Assembly: GCA_964514105.1 (NCBI GenBank)
Contig: CAZEPJ010000033.1
Location: forward strand, 1-48,800
DNA: 48,800 nucleotides
Direction of reading: 5' to 3'
Source: CAZEPJ01 sp964514105
Lineage (GTDB): Bacteria > Desulfobacterota > Desulfocorpusculales > Desulfocorpusculum
The stretch's first letter is position 1, and the number at the start of each line of letters is the position of its first letter. Below the pieces are notes generated by a model. It saw only the letters and a program-made list of their open reading frames with translations. It made no database searches and was not told the origin of the DNA. Position numbers and translations under genes: made by a program. This document shows positions 8,540 through 17,075 of the stretch, piece after piece.

Positions 8540-8921
8540 CCCCGGGGCCGTGCGCAGATTCGGCGCCGTGGCCTTCTTCGCCTCCACGGGCCTCCTGGCC
8601 CTGGCTGCCTGGGCGCACAGGCCGGGGGCCGTGGCCCTGTTCGGCGTGACAGCCCTGGCGGGCGCCGGGTTGGCGGCCATGCCCCGGAGGCTGGCGCCCT
8701 TGCACCGCGGGTGGCTTTGGGCGGCCCGGGGGGCGAGCCGGGTCTTGACCTTGGGCATGCTCACGGCGGTGTACTGGGTCGTCATCACCCCCACCGCCCT
8801 GCTCAAGAGGCTCCTGGGGGGACGCCCCCTCCCCCTGCGGCCGGACAGGGGAGCCCTGTCCTACTGGATCGAGAGAAGCGAACCCGCCCAACCCCGGGAG
8901 CGCTTCTCCAAGCGGTACTGA
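8520..8921 (+). CDS. SxtJ-like small membrane protein
   Basis: 133 residues with three or four predicted membrane segments (residues about 10-30, 35-50 and 70-95) and a soluble C-terminus ending in RSEPAQPRERFSKRY, typical of SxtJ proteins that accompany carbamoyltransferases. It overlaps the carbamoyltransferase gene by 20 nt. The GTG start has AGGAG 9 nt upstream; an ATG at 8511 sits directly against that AGGAG and is unlikely. Biochemical role unknown; the association with NodU-type enzymes and DUF5989 is recurrent in many bacteria. Confidence 0.8.
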   Translation: MASRTTDPGAVRRFGAVAFFASTGLLALAAWAHRPGAVALFGVTALAGAGLAAMPRRLAPLHRGWLWAARGASRVLTLGMLTAVYWVVITPTALLKRLLGGRPLPLRPDRGALSYWIERSEPAQPRERFSKRY

Positions 8922-8928
8922 GGAGAAC

Positions 8929-9087
8929 ATGGCAAATCAGTCCATCGTCGTGGAGTTCTGGGAGTTCCTCAGGATGCGCAAACGATACTGGCTCATCCCC
9001 ATCGTCTTCTTTCTCATCCTCATGGGGGGGTTGATCTTCTTCGCCGAGACCAGCGCCCTGGCGCCTTTCATCTACACCCTCTTCTGA
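8929..9087 (+). CDS. DUF5989 family small membrane protein
   Basis: 52 residues: an N-terminal amphipathic stretch (VVEFWEFLRMRKRYWL) followed by one hydrophobic helix (PIVFFLILMGGLIFF) and a short tail ending FIYTLF. This pattern is that of DUF5989, a tiny protein encoded beside carbamoyltransferase and SxtJ genes. It starts 7 nt after the SxtJ-like stop, with AGGAG (8921-8925) as ribosome binding site. Function unknown; it probably holds the soluble carbamoyltransferase at the membrane together with the SxtJ-like protein (inference). Confidence 0.85.
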   Translation: MANQSIVVEFWEFLRMRKRYWLIPIVFFLILMGGLIFFAETSALAPFIYTLF

Positions 9088-9141
9088 GGGGGCAGTGCCG
9101 GGGCCGTTGATCCCCCAGGCCCTGGCCATCCGGGAGACACC

Positions 9142-9663
9142 ATGCGTCGAGATGCCTGGATCACCCCCTTTGGAGACCGAGCCCCCGTCATCCACCGGGA
9201 TGCGTACGTGGACGTGGCAGCCCGCCTCATCGGCGAAGTGACCCTGGCCCGGGAAGCCAGCATCTGGCCTGGGGCCGTGCTCCGGGCGGACAGCGCCTCC
9301 ATCCGGGTGGGCCGGCGAGCCGCCGTATTGGATCTGGCCCTGCTGGAGGCCCCCGATGGCCGGCCGGTGGAGGTGGGAGACGAAGCCATCGTGAGCCACG
9401 GCGCCATGGTGCACGGGGCGAGGGTCCTCCCGCAGGCCCTGGTGGGCATGGGGGCCATCGTCCTGGACGGGGCCGTGGTCTCCCAGGGCTGCATCGTGGG
9501 GGCGGGCTGCGTGGTCCCGCCCGGCACTTACCTCCCACCCAACAGCCTGGTGCTGGGGATCCCGGGAAAGATCCTCCGAGAGACAACCGAGGCGGAACGC
9601 CGGACCATCGCGGACCAGGTGGAGGAGCTCTTCCACAAGTCCCGCCGGCTCCGGATTCCCTGA
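9142..9663 (+). CDS. Gamma-carbonic-anhydrase-like beta-helix protein with an altered metal site
   Basis: 173 residues of left-handed beta helix in the gamma-CA/PaaY/CaiE group: ASIWPGAVLRADSASIRVG holds the conserved Arg and Asp, and VSHGAMVHG holds two of the three zinc-ligand histidines (H-x4-H). The third ligand and the Gln six residues before it, normally in a Q-D-x4-H segment, appear as L-D-x4-E (VLDLALLE). The C-terminus VVPPGTYLPPNSLVLGIPGKILRE is family-like. Starts 54 nt after the DUF5989 gene. Carbonic anhydrase activity is therefore doubtful; a structural or acyltransfer role is possible. Confidence 0.8.
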   Translation: MRRDAWITPFGDRAPVIHRDAYVDVAARLIGEVTLAREASIWPGAVLRADSASIRVGRRAAVLDLALLEAPDGRPVEVGDEAIVSHGAMVHGARVLPQALVGMGAIVLDGAVVSQGCIVGAGCVVPPGTYLPPNSLVLGIPGKILRETTEAERRTIADQVEELFHKSRRLRIP

Positions 9664-9773
9664 GCCGAGGCCCCAGACCCCTTCGGTCGCCATGCCCATG
9701 GGTTTGATGGCGCCGGGACCCTGACGGACGCCCCCCGCGCCGGGCGAACGGCAATGCGGCCGAAAGGGATCAG

Positions 9774-10568
9774 TTACAGCCGGCCGGGCAGCACCGACCC
9801 CTGGGAGGCCACGAGGCGCACGGCGAGGGCCGCGACGAACAGGAGGCCCATGGCGCTCAGGACGACCCAGTCGCCGGGCCGCATGCGCGGCTCGTAGAAG
9901 AGGGTCCGTTCGGCCCCGGGGTCGAACCCGCGGGACTCCAGCGCCATGGCCAGGTGGTTGGTGTGGCGGACCGCGCAGATGAACAGGGGCACGGCCTGGG
10001 GGATGAACTTCTTCAGCCGTTGCAGGACGTTTCCCGACTCCAGGTCCAGCCCGCGGGCCATCTGGGCCTCGATGATCGCGGCCCCGGTCCCCACGAAGGT
10101 GGGCACCAGCCGCAGGGCCGTGGTCAGGGCAAAGGCGGCGGGGTGCGGCAGGCCCAGGCGGATGAGGCCGCTGGTCAGCTCCTCCATGCGGGTGGTGGAG
10201 ATGAGGAGGATGCCGGTGGCCACGAACGCCACCAGGCGGATCCCCATGGCCATGCCGTACAGGATGGATTCCCGGCTCACCCGCATCCCCCCCCAGGCCC
10301 ACAGCTCGGTGGGCCCCTCCACAAAGAACGGCCACAGGAGGCTGCTGAACAACATGAGCAGCCCCAAGAGGTACCGAACCCTCCAGAGATTCCCCGCCGT
10401 CCCCGACCACACGGAGACCCCCGTGAGGGCCAGGGCCACGGCCGCGATGTACAGGGGGTGATTGAAGCAGAGGCAGATGCCGCACATCAGGGCCGAGGCC
10501 GCGAGCTTGGTCCGGGGGTCCAGGCCGTGGACCGTGCTTCCCGCATCCACGTACAGGGACAGGTTCAT
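9774..10568 (-). CDS. ecfT: ECF transporter T component (EcfT/CbiQ family)
   Basis: 264 residues, the membrane-embedded coupling subunit of an energy-coupling-factor importer. Begins with HGLDPRTKLAASAL, the typical N-terminal segment, then several membrane helices, and contains the two Ala-Arg-Gly-type coupling motifs in recognisable form (IEAQMARGLDLE and ALESRGFDPG) that insert into the ATPases. The ATG overlaps the stop of the ATPase gene (ATGA). It is the last gene of a minus-strand operon: DUF3047, S component, double ATPase, T. Confidence 0.9.
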   Translation of the reverse strand: MNLSLYVDAGSTVHGLDPRTKLAASALMCGICLCFNHPLYIAAVALALTGVSVWSGTAGNLWRVRYLLGLLMLFSSLLWPFFVEGPTELWAWGGMRVSRESILYGMAMGIRLVAFVATGILLISTTRMEELTSGLIRLGLPHPAAFALTTALRLVPTFVGTGAAIIEAQMARGLDLESGNVLQRLKKFIPQAVPLFICAVRHTNHLAMALESRGFDPGAERTLFYEPRMRPGDWVVLSAMGLLFVAALAVRLVASQGSVLPGRL

Positions 10569-12241
10569 CCCCCGAGCTCCCGGACGAGCCCCTCCAGTGT
10601 GAGGGCCCGAGCCCCCAGCCAGTTGCTCAAGAGCGCGGTCTGGGAGGGACGCAGACCGGCTCGAGCCAGCAACTCCTCCGCGCGGAAGACGTCTCGCGTG
10701 GGCCCGTCCAGCAGGAGGCGCCCCCCCTGGAGGACCACGGTCCGATGGGCGTACTGCTCGGCCACCCACATGGCGTGGGTGATCACGATGACCGTGTGGC
10801 CCTTCCCGTTGAGCTGCCGCAGCATCTCCATCATGGCGCGCTGCTGGGGATAGTCCAGCCCGGTGGTGGGCTCGTCCAAGACCAGGACCTGGGGGCGAGC
10901 CGCCAGCACCGAGGCCACGGCCACGCGCTGCCGTTCCCCCTTGGTCAGGGAGAAAGGCAGGGCGTCCTGCCGCCCCTGAAGGCCCACTACCTCCAGCGCC
11001 TCGGCCACCCGCTGGGCCGTGACCCCGGCCCCCTTTCCCAGGACCTTGAGGCTGAAGCCCACTTCCTCGCCCACGGTTCGGGCAAAGATCTGATGGTCCG
11101 GGTTCTGGAACACATACCCCACCCGTTCGGCCATCTCGCGGTGCCCCATCTCGGCAGCGGATCGCCCCCCGACGCGCACGGCTCCGGAGGTGGGCTTGAG
11201 AAGCCCGTTGAATTGCTTGGCCAGGGTGGACTTGCCCGATCCGTTCTGGCCCAGTATCGCCACAAACTCCCCTTCGCCGATGGAGAGGTCTATCCCCCGG
11301 AGCGCCGGGGACGCCTGCCCTGGGTACGTGAACGCCAGGCCGTGGACCTGGAGGATGGGGGGGGCGCCCGGAGGCCGGGTCTCCATCCCCGGGTGCCCTG
11401 CCGGACCCCGCGGCGCCACCCCGCGGGCCTCCATGAGGGCCTTCGCCTCCTCCGCGGTCAAGGGCCGCCCCGGCCACTTCATGGCCCGGAACAAGGCCGC
11501 GGCCGGGGGGGGCGGGAGCCCGCAGCGGGCCAGCAAGTCCACGTCCCGCAAGATCTCCGCCGCCGGGCCCTGGGCCGCCAGCTCCCCCTGGCGCATGAGC
11601 CAGACCACGTCGGCATCCAGTGCCGCACACGGGTCATGATCCGCAAGCACGAGGGTCCGGCCCCCTGGGCGGAAAGCCTTGACCACCTCGAGCACGGCCG
11701 ACGCCCCCTGGGGATCCAGGTCCGTGGTGGGCTCGTCCATCACAAGGAGCTCCGGCTCCATGGCCAGGACCGATCCGATGGCCAGCCGCTGTTTCTGGCC
11801 GCCGGACAGACTGGCCGGCTCGCGCCGGCCCATCCCCTCGAGCCCCACCGCCTTGAGGTATCGAGCGATCCGGCGCCCGATCTCCTCCCGGGGCACCCGC
11901 TGGTTCTCCGGCCCGAAGGCCATCTCCAGCTCCACGTTGGTGGAGAAGAGCTGGGCCTCGAAGTCCTGGAGCACCAATCCCACATGGCGGGACAGCTCGG
12001 CCACACGCCGACCGGAGACCTCCCGCCCCAGGACGGAGACGCTCCCCTCGTATACGCCACCGAAGAAATGGGGAATGAGGCCGTTCAGGGCGCAGCAGAG
12101 GCTGGATTTCCCAGCCCCGTCCGCCCCCAGCACCGCGACGAAGCTCCCCGGGGGCATCTCTCCGCGGATCCGGTTCAGGGCCGGGGTCGTGCCCCTGCGG
12201 TACGTGAAGGTCAGGTCCTTGAATGCGGCGCAGGGTGTCAT
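10565..12241 (-). CDS. ECF transporter fused double ATPase (EcfA-EcfA')
   Basis: 558 residues with two complete ABC ATPase halves. Half 1: Walker A GADGAGKSS, signature LSGGQKQRLAIG, Walker B LLVMDEPTTDLD. Half 2: Walker A GQNGSGKST, signature LTKGERQRVAVAS in place of LSGGQ, Walker B VLVLDEPTTGLD, switch His in VIVITHAMW. It powers vitamin or metal uptake with the T and S components. The ATG lies 20 nt after the S-component stop; no clear Shine-Dalgarno, so coupling is likely. A longer frame from 12310 would overlap the S gene and is unsupported. The degenerate signature in half 2 suggests functional asymmetry. Confidence 0.92.
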   Translation of the reverse strand: MTPCAAFKDLTFTYRRGTTPALNRIRGEMPPGSFVAVLGADGAGKSSLCCALNGLIPHFFGGVYEGSVSVLGREVSGRRVAELSRHVGLVLQDFEAQLFSTNVELEMAFGPENQRVPREEIGRRIARYLKAVGLEGMGRREPASLSGGQKQRLAIGSVLAMEPELLVMDEPTTDLDPQGASAVLEVVKAFRPGGRTLVLADHDPCAALDADVVWLMRQGELAAQGPAAEILRDVDLLARCGLPPPPAAALFRAMKWPGRPLTAEEAKALMEARGVAPRGPAGHPGMETRPPGAPPILQVHGLAFTYPGQASPALRGIDLSIGEGEFVAILGQNGSGKSTLAKQFNGLLKPTSGAVRVGGRSAAEMGHREMAERVGYVFQNPDHQIFARTVGEEVGFSLKVLGKGAGVTAQRVAEALEVVGLQGRQDALPFSLTKGERQRVAVASVLAARPQVLVLDEPTTGLDYPQQRAMMEMLRQLNGKGHTVIVITHAMWVAEQYAHRTVVLQGGRLLLDGPTRDVFRAEELLARAGLRPSQTALLSNWLGARALTLEGLVRELGG

Positions 12242-12260
12242 GCCAGCGCGACGGACATGG

Positions 12261-13007
12261 CTACAGGAGGAAGCTCCCGAGGAGGATGGCGGCCGTGCAG
12301 ATCCATCCAAGGGTGGGCGCCGGGAGGCCGGGCAGGAGGCCGCCCAGGAACCCCACGACGGAAGCCAGGGTCACGAGCCAGGCTCCCACAAGCCCCGCCG
12401 CAGGGCGCCCCCGCTCCCCCTCCCCCATCACATCCACCCAGAAGAGGTTCAGCTGTTGCGAAACCAGGCCGAACACCGTCGTCAGCAGCACCACGCCGAT
12501 CCAACTGGCCAGCGCGTTGTTGAGGGTGATGATCTTGGTCAGCACGGGGTAGGGCACCATCCCCAGGGCATCCACCGGGGCGCTGATGACCACGGCGCAC
12601 GCCGCGCTCGACACGAAGGCCACCACGAAGTAGCGGGCCCAGCTCCGGGGCCCTTGTGGATCCCAGTGGGCTCGCCCGTCGGCCAGGGGAGCCAGGGTGG
12701 TCCACAGGGCATACGGGAGATATCCGTACAGGAAGTTCCCCACGAACCCCCCGATGGATCCCGGCCCGAAGGTCCCTCCGAAGAGATCCCCCAGCAGATT
12801 CCCGATGGCAGTGCCCCACGCGCCGGCGGGGCCGAACATGATCCCCATGGGAACGGGGAAGATGTTCCCCACCCGAACCTCGGTGAAGCCCGGTATGAGG
12901 GGAATGGCGGTCTTGAAGGCGATGAGCGAGGCGCTGTAGATGGCGGCGCACACCGCGGCCAGGACGATCATACGGGTGTTGCGCCACATGGCGAAGGCGG
13001 CCGTCAT
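12261..13007 (-). CDS. ECF transporter S component, substrate unknown (QueT-like)
   Basis: 248 residues, about six membrane helices. The motif EVRVGNIFPVPMGIMFGPAGAW followed by GNLLGDLFGG is that of the QueT/ECF substrate-binding group, where N-terminal helices and the first periplasmic loop bind a small vitamin-like ligand. Its position directly before the double ATPase and T subunit makes this a dedicated, four-gene-type ECF importer. No riboswitch was recognised upstream to indicate the ligand; only 37 nt separate it from the DUF3047 gene. Queuosine precursors, thiamine-type compounds or metals are possible; none is supported over the others. Confidence 0.8.
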   Translation of the reverse strand: MTAAFAMWRNTRMIVLAAVCAAIYSASLIAFKTAIPLIPGFTEVRVGNIFPVPMGIMFGPAGAWGTAIGNLLGDLFGGTFGPGSIGGFVGNFLYGYLPYALWTTLAPLADGRAHWDPQGPRSWARYFVVAFVSSAACAVVISAPVDALGMVPYPVLTKIITLNNALASWIGVVLLTTVFGLVSQQLNLFWVDVMGEGERGRPAAGLVGAWLVTLASVVGFLGGLLPGLPAPTLGWICTAAILLGSFLL

Positions 13008-13044
13008 GGTGCTCGCCCCCTGCGTTGGGCGGGGCTATCCGCCG

Positions 13045-13749
13045 TCACCCGTCGGTCTTGCGGGAGACCATCTCCTTGATGAAGCCCTCGGCGCTGCCCC
13101 CCGTATGCTGGGTGTTCATCTGGATCCTGACCCCGTACGTGGGCGGCGGTTCTTCCTGGAACAACCGCTTGTAATCCTCGTAGAGGTTGCGGCTGACGCG
13201 GATCCACTTGCCCATGTCCGAACCACCCGACTGGACCACCAAGACCCTGATGCTCAGGTCAATGGGCCACGGGTATGACTCCTCCACCACCGTCCCCTCG
13301 GGGGCGTTGGTGTCCCAGATGTAGCTCAGGACCTTCCCCCCGTCGAAGCCCACGAGCACCTGGAGGGCCTGGTCGTTCTTGCCCTTGGCCCGGACGTCCC
13401 CGTCCGCCGGAAGCCCCACGGCCTTCCAACTCCAGTTCAGAAACGGCCGCTCCTTTACATCGGCCTTGAACGATCGCTCCAGGGACAAAGAGGACCTGAC
13501 CGAGCGCAGATGCAGGACGGCCTCGTTGCCCTCCTGCTGGACCCGGGCGTGGGCATTGTCGCCCCGTCTGCTGACTGCGAAACTCCAGGGCTGGGGAATC
13601 CCCTTGTCATCAGCCTGATCCGTGAACCCCAGGCTCGCGCCCTCGCCATTGGCCGGCTGGGCCCACGCCGCCTGGAGCCCGAAGACCGCAAGCGCGCACC
13701 AAAAGCCGATGATCCGCAAGAGAATGCGGGAATCAATCCATCGGGTCAT
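13045..13749 (-). CDS. DUF3047 domain exported protein
   Basis: 234 residues: signal peptide (residues 1 to about 30, ending AAWAQ) and a beta-rich domain with GIPQPWSF, LNWSWKAVGLPADGDVR, the QALQVLVGFDGG segment, WDTNAPEGT, and VESGGSDMGKW-like VVQSGGSDMGKWI, characteristic of DUF3047. Function unknown; exported to the periplasm. Good ribosome binding site (AAGGAGATG 7 nt before ATG). It is the first gene of the ECF transporter operon, 37 nt before the S component, so it may handle the imported ligand outside the membrane, although DUF3047 genes also occur without ECF neighbours. Confidence 0.8.
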   Translation of the reverse strand: MTRWIDSRILLRIIGFWCALAVFGLQAAWAQPANGEGASLGFTDQADDKGIPQPWSFAVSRRGDNAHARVQQEGNEAVLHLRSVRSSLSLERSFKADVKERPFLNWSWKAVGLPADGDVRAKGKNDQALQVLVGFDGGKVLSYIWDTNAPEGTVVEESYPWPIDLSIRVLVVQSGGSDMGKWIRVSRNLYEDYKRLFQEEPPPTYGVRIQMNTQHTGGSAEGFIKEMVSRKTDG

Positions 13750-13880
13750 CCTGGTTCATCTCCTTCGAAGGTCTCCGGGGACCCGACCCGCCTCGCCCCG
13801 CGGTTTCGGCGGCCGCCCCCGGCACCGCTCACTCTTGCCGCCGGGCTCGGGGCAGCCCCTCGAGCCGTTGCGGTTGGGTC

Positions 13881-13909
13881 ACTGTACCAGAAATCCGGCG
13901 TCCTGGGAA
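13881..13909 (-). promoter_or_regulatory. Weak candidate promoter for DUF3047-ECF operon
   Basis: Minus strand: TTCCCA (13904-13909), 17-nt spacer, TACAGT (13881-13886). Each box matches consensus at four of six positions. The 275-nt gap 13750-14024 between this operon and the upstream MFS gene otherwise holds a short CCGG-T5-CCGG repeat near 13919-13930 and no recognisable riboswitch. Confidence 0.3.
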
Positions 13910-14024
13910 TAGGGGTTCCGGTTTTTCCGGCTCTCTGGATGGATGGAACCGTAACAAGTTGACAAGACGTGGTTGTCGTTCTTCACCCGCGGACAAAGGC
14001 CCGGGCGCGGGAGGCCGCCCCATG

Positions 14025-15344
14025 TCAGGGAAGGGTCCGTCCGAGGCCGCGCTGTTCCCGGGTGAACAGATACAGGCACAAGGCCCCGACCACGCCGGCA
14101 AAACCCATGAGGAAGGCCGCCTGAAATCCATCCGAGCCCAGGGCCCCTCCGGCCGCATGTTGATCCAGGACCCATCCCATGCCCTGGAGGAAGGCCGCCC
14201 CGCCCAGCATGGTGAAGAGGTTCACCCCGCTGATGGCCAGCCCGGCCATCTCGGGCGGCATGCGCTCCTTGATGTGGGCGTACATGACCATGCCGAAGCC
14301 CGAGGAAAGGCCCAACATGAACAGGATCCCGGCCGAAACGACCGCATGGCGGCCCACCGCCCCCAGGGCCAGGGCCAGTTGGGACAGGGCCATGAGGGCG
14401 AGCCCCAGGAGGACCACCCGCTTGCGGGAGAAGAAGACCCGGTCCGACAGCACACCCGACAGTGGAAAGCCCAGGACGACGCCCACGTTCATGATCAGGA
14501 TCAGGTTTCCGGCCCCCACCGGAGAGAGCCCCCCGACGCCCATGAGGAAGGGGCCGATCCAGAGGCCCTGGATGGCCACGAAAGTCCCGTACCGGAAGAA
14601 GGTCCCCAGGGAGATGATCCAGTAGTCGCGGCTCCCCCAGAGGCGCCTCGCCCGTTGGGCCATGGAGGCCGAGGGGTCCTTCACCCTGGCCGCATCCCCC
14701 TGGGTCGGCCCGGCCTCCCGGACCAGGGCGAAGAAGAGCAGGGCCAACGCCCCCGTCGCCCCCCCGATGAAGACGAAACCCCACCGCCAGCCCACCGCGC
14801 CGACCAGCAGGGCCAGGGGGGTGGCGGCCAGCATGTTGCCCACGCTGCCCAGGCCCATGAGAAGCCCCGACAGGGTGGCGAACCGGGCCGGAGGGAACCA
14901 CTGGGTGAACAACTTCATGGGCCCCACCAGGTTCCCCGCCATCCCCAGGCCCAGGAGCAGCCGCCCGAGCACGGCGCTGCCAGCGTTCTCAGCCAGGGCG
15001 AAGACCACCGATCCCGCGGCGCCCACCAGCGTGAGGCCCGTCATGGTCCAACGGGCCCCCAGGCGGTCCAGGCACAGGCCCACGGGCAGTTGCGCCGCCG
15101 CAAAACTGTAGAAGAAGGCCGCGCCCAGCATCCCCAGGGCCTCGGCCGAAAGGCCCAGATCCTGCTGCAGGTCGGATGCGATGATGGCGTTGGAGACCCG
15201 GAAGAACTGGGAGCAGACGAACAGGGCGGCGCACAGGCCGAAGACCCGCCAGCGCCGCAGCCCGGGGCCGTGGGCGGCCCCTTGGCCAAACCCGGGCGCC
15301 CGACCTTGCCTGCAGGGCCCTGTGAAGACCGACGCACGCCGCAT
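14025..15344 (-). CDS. Major facilitator superfamily transporter
   Basis: 439 residues, twelve predicted membrane helices. After a 30-residue basic N-terminus come the first helices and LPVGLCLDRLGARWTM, a variant of the MFS loop 2-3 motif (G-x3-D-R-x-G), then GLLMGLGSVGNM and a second half with SGVLSDRVFFSRKRVV, the repeat of that motif after helix 8. The substrate is unknown; the sequence resembles anion:cation symporter or oxalate/formate-type MFS proteins only in a general way. The ATG has GAGG 4 nt upstream. The open frame continues 2.6 kb upstream antisense to the histidine kinase genes, but that part is not a gene. Confidence 0.9.
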   Translation of the reverse strand: MRRASVFTGPCRQGRAPGFGQGAAHGPGLRRWRVFGLCAALFVCSQFFRVSNAIIASDLQQDLGLSAEALGMLGAAFFYSFAAAQLPVGLCLDRLGARWTMTGLTLVGAAGSVVFALAENAGSAVLGRLLLGLGMAGNLVGPMKLFTQWFPPARFATLSGLLMGLGSVGNMLAATPLALLVGAVGWRWGFVFIGGATGALALLFFALVREAGPTQGDAARVKDPSASMAQRARRLWGSRDYWIISLGTFFRYGTFVAIQGLWIGPFLMGVGGLSPVGAGNLILIMNVGVVLGFPLSGVLSDRVFFSRKRVVLLGLALMALSQLALALGAVGRHAVVSAGILFMLGLSSGFGMVMYAHIKERMPPEMAGLAISGVNLFTMLGGAAFLQGMGWVLDQHAAGGALGSDGFQAAFLMGFAGVVGALCLYLFTREQRGLGRTLP

Positions 15345-15399
15345 CTCCCCTCTATCCTTTCCCAGTGCCGCCATCGAGGATACAGCCCTGCGGTGGAAA

Positions 15400-15428
15400 A
15401 ATACAGGATTCACCCTATTGACGGTCAG
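15400..15428 (-). promoter_or_regulatory. Candidate promoter for the MFS gene
   Basis: Minus strand: CTGACC (15423-15428), 17-nt spacer, TGTATT (15400-15405), four of six matches each; transcript would start about 50 nt before the ATG. It sits in the 200-nt divergent gap shared with the histidine kinase operon; no plus-strand promoter stood out. Confidence 0.35.
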
Positions 15429-15548
15429 AAGCCGGGCGTGGAAAGGTGAAAGCGTACGTCGCCGTGCGGCCCCCGCCTCGAGAGGCCCCCTGATGGAAGG
15501 GCGCAGGAGGGATGCAGGACGCACGTGCCTTCCGCCGGGGAAACCAGC

Positions 15549-17066
15549 ATGCCCAATGAACAGGAGCACGGTGCGCAGCCGGCACAAAAGGGCAAAGCCG
15601 CCATTCGCTGGTTGGGAATGCCGGGAATGGTCCTGCTCGCCTCCGTGTGCCCCGTGGCCATGTTCTTCTGGCAGGGCGAGATCCGCCGGACCGTGGAGAA
15701 CTACGGGGCCATGGAGGGCGGGCTCATGGACGCCCAGATCCGGGCCTACAACTTCCATCTCTGGTTCGAGGAGGCCATGGCGGGGGATGCGCGAGTCCAG
15801 ATGGGGGAGGTCTGGGACGATCTCACCCACGCCGCGGCGTTGGTCGACGCCCTCATCCAGGGGGGACGGACGGAGCACGACGCCATCGTGCGGCCGCTGG
15901 AGGACGCGGGGTACCGCGGCCAGGCGGCGGACATGAGGGCTCTCCTCGATCAGGTCCGGGAAATCGGCCGACAGCGCCAGGAGGACCCTGTGGGGGGGGC
16001 CGTGGGCTCGGACCTGGACGTACGCATGGACGCCGCCTTCAAGGAGTTCGCGTGCCTCGCCAGGAGCCTGGAGATGGCCCTGGAGAGGGAGCGGATCCAG
16101 TGTCAGATCCGGGCCAACCGTCTCTTCCGGGCCAGCCTGGGCGCCTGGATCGCCATCGTCCTGGGGGCCATGCTCGGACTCGGGATGCTGGAGCGGAGGC
16201 GTCACCGCGCGGAGCAGTCCCTGCAGCGCGCCAACGAGCGGCTCAACGCCCAGGCCGACGAGTTGATGTCCCACCGGGAGCACCTCTCGGAGCTGGTGGA
16301 GGAGCGCAGCGCGCAATGGCGGCAGGCCAACGAGGCCCTCGAACGGGAGGTCGGCGAGCGCCGGGCGATAGAGGCGGAACTGCGGCGGTCGGGCAGACAG
16401 CTCCGATACCTCTCCTCCCAGATCCTCCGGGCCCAGGAGAGCGAGAGGCGTCGGATCTCCAGGGAGCTGCACGACGAGCTTGGCCAGGCCCTGGCCACAC
16501 TGAAGCTCCGTCTGGGTTTGATGAAAGAGGCGCTTCCGGAAGGCCCCGAAGGGGCCCGGAAGGAGTGCGCAGAGCTGGTGCGGTACTGCGATCAGGTCAT
16601 CGAAGAGGTCCGCAGGCTGTCCAGGGACCTGAGCCCCGCCGTCCTGGAGTACTTCGGCCTGTCGGCGGCCATCCGCCGCCTGGCCGCGGATTTCGCCGAA
16701 CACCAGGGCCTGGAAATCACCCTCGATCTGATGGACTGCGACGGCTTCCTCCCCAAGGACGCCCAGATCATGGTCTATCGGATCTTCCAGGAGGCCCTCA
16801 ACAACGTGGGCAAGCATGCCCAGGCCGCGCGGGTCCGGGCGTCCATGGCCAAAGACGACGGCCGTATCGCCTTCACGGTGGAAGACGACGGCAACGGGTT
16901 TGACGCAGACGGGATCCCAACGGGAAACGGCACCGGAAAAGGCCTGGGCCTGATCATCATGCGCGAACGGGCGATGATGCTCGGCGCCACGCTCCATGTG
17001 CGAAGCGAGCCAGGCAAGGGCACCCGCGTCAGCCTGTCGGTGCCCGCCCAATCCATGGGGGGATGA
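15549..17066 (+). CDS. NarL/UhpB-class sensor histidine kinase
   Basis: 505 residues from the ATG (513 from a GTG at 15525 that has AGGA 5 nt upstream; either start is possible). Architecture: membrane helix near 20-42, a helical periplasmic sensor region of about 150 residues, second helix near 195-215, a coiled coil, then a HisKA_3 dimerisation domain with phospho-acceptor His about 308 in SRELHDELGQALATLKLRL, and an HATPase_c domain (EALNNVGKHA, DDGNGFD, GKGLGLIIMRER). The cognate response regulator starts 10 nt downstream. The periplasmic domain is not a recognised nitrate/nitrite sensor, so the ligand is unknown. Confidence 0.92.
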   Translation: MPNEQEHGAQPAQKGKAAIRWLGMPGMVLLASVCPVAMFFWQGEIRRTVENYGAMEGGLMDAQIRAYNFHLWFEEAMAGDARVQMGEVWDDLTHAAALVDALIQGGRTEHDAIVRPLEDAGYRGQAADMRALLDQVREIGRQRQEDPVGGAVGSDLDVRMDAAFKEFACLARSLEMALERERIQCQIRANRLFRASLGAWIAIVLGAMLGLGMLERRRHRAEQSLQRANERLNAQADELMSHREHLSELVEERSAQWRQANEALEREVGERRAIEAELRRSGRQLRYLSSQILRAQESERRRISRELHDELGQALATLKLRLGLMKEALPEGPEGARKECAELVRYCDQVIEEVRRLSRDLSPAVLEYFGLSAAIRRLAADFAEHQGLEITLDLMDCDGFLPKDAQIMVYRIFQEALNNVGKHAQAARVRASMAKDDGRIAFTVEDDGNGFDADGIPTGNGTGKGLGLIIMRERAMMLGATLHVRSEPGKGTRVSLSVPAQSMGG

Positions 17067-17075
17067 AACGGCGAG

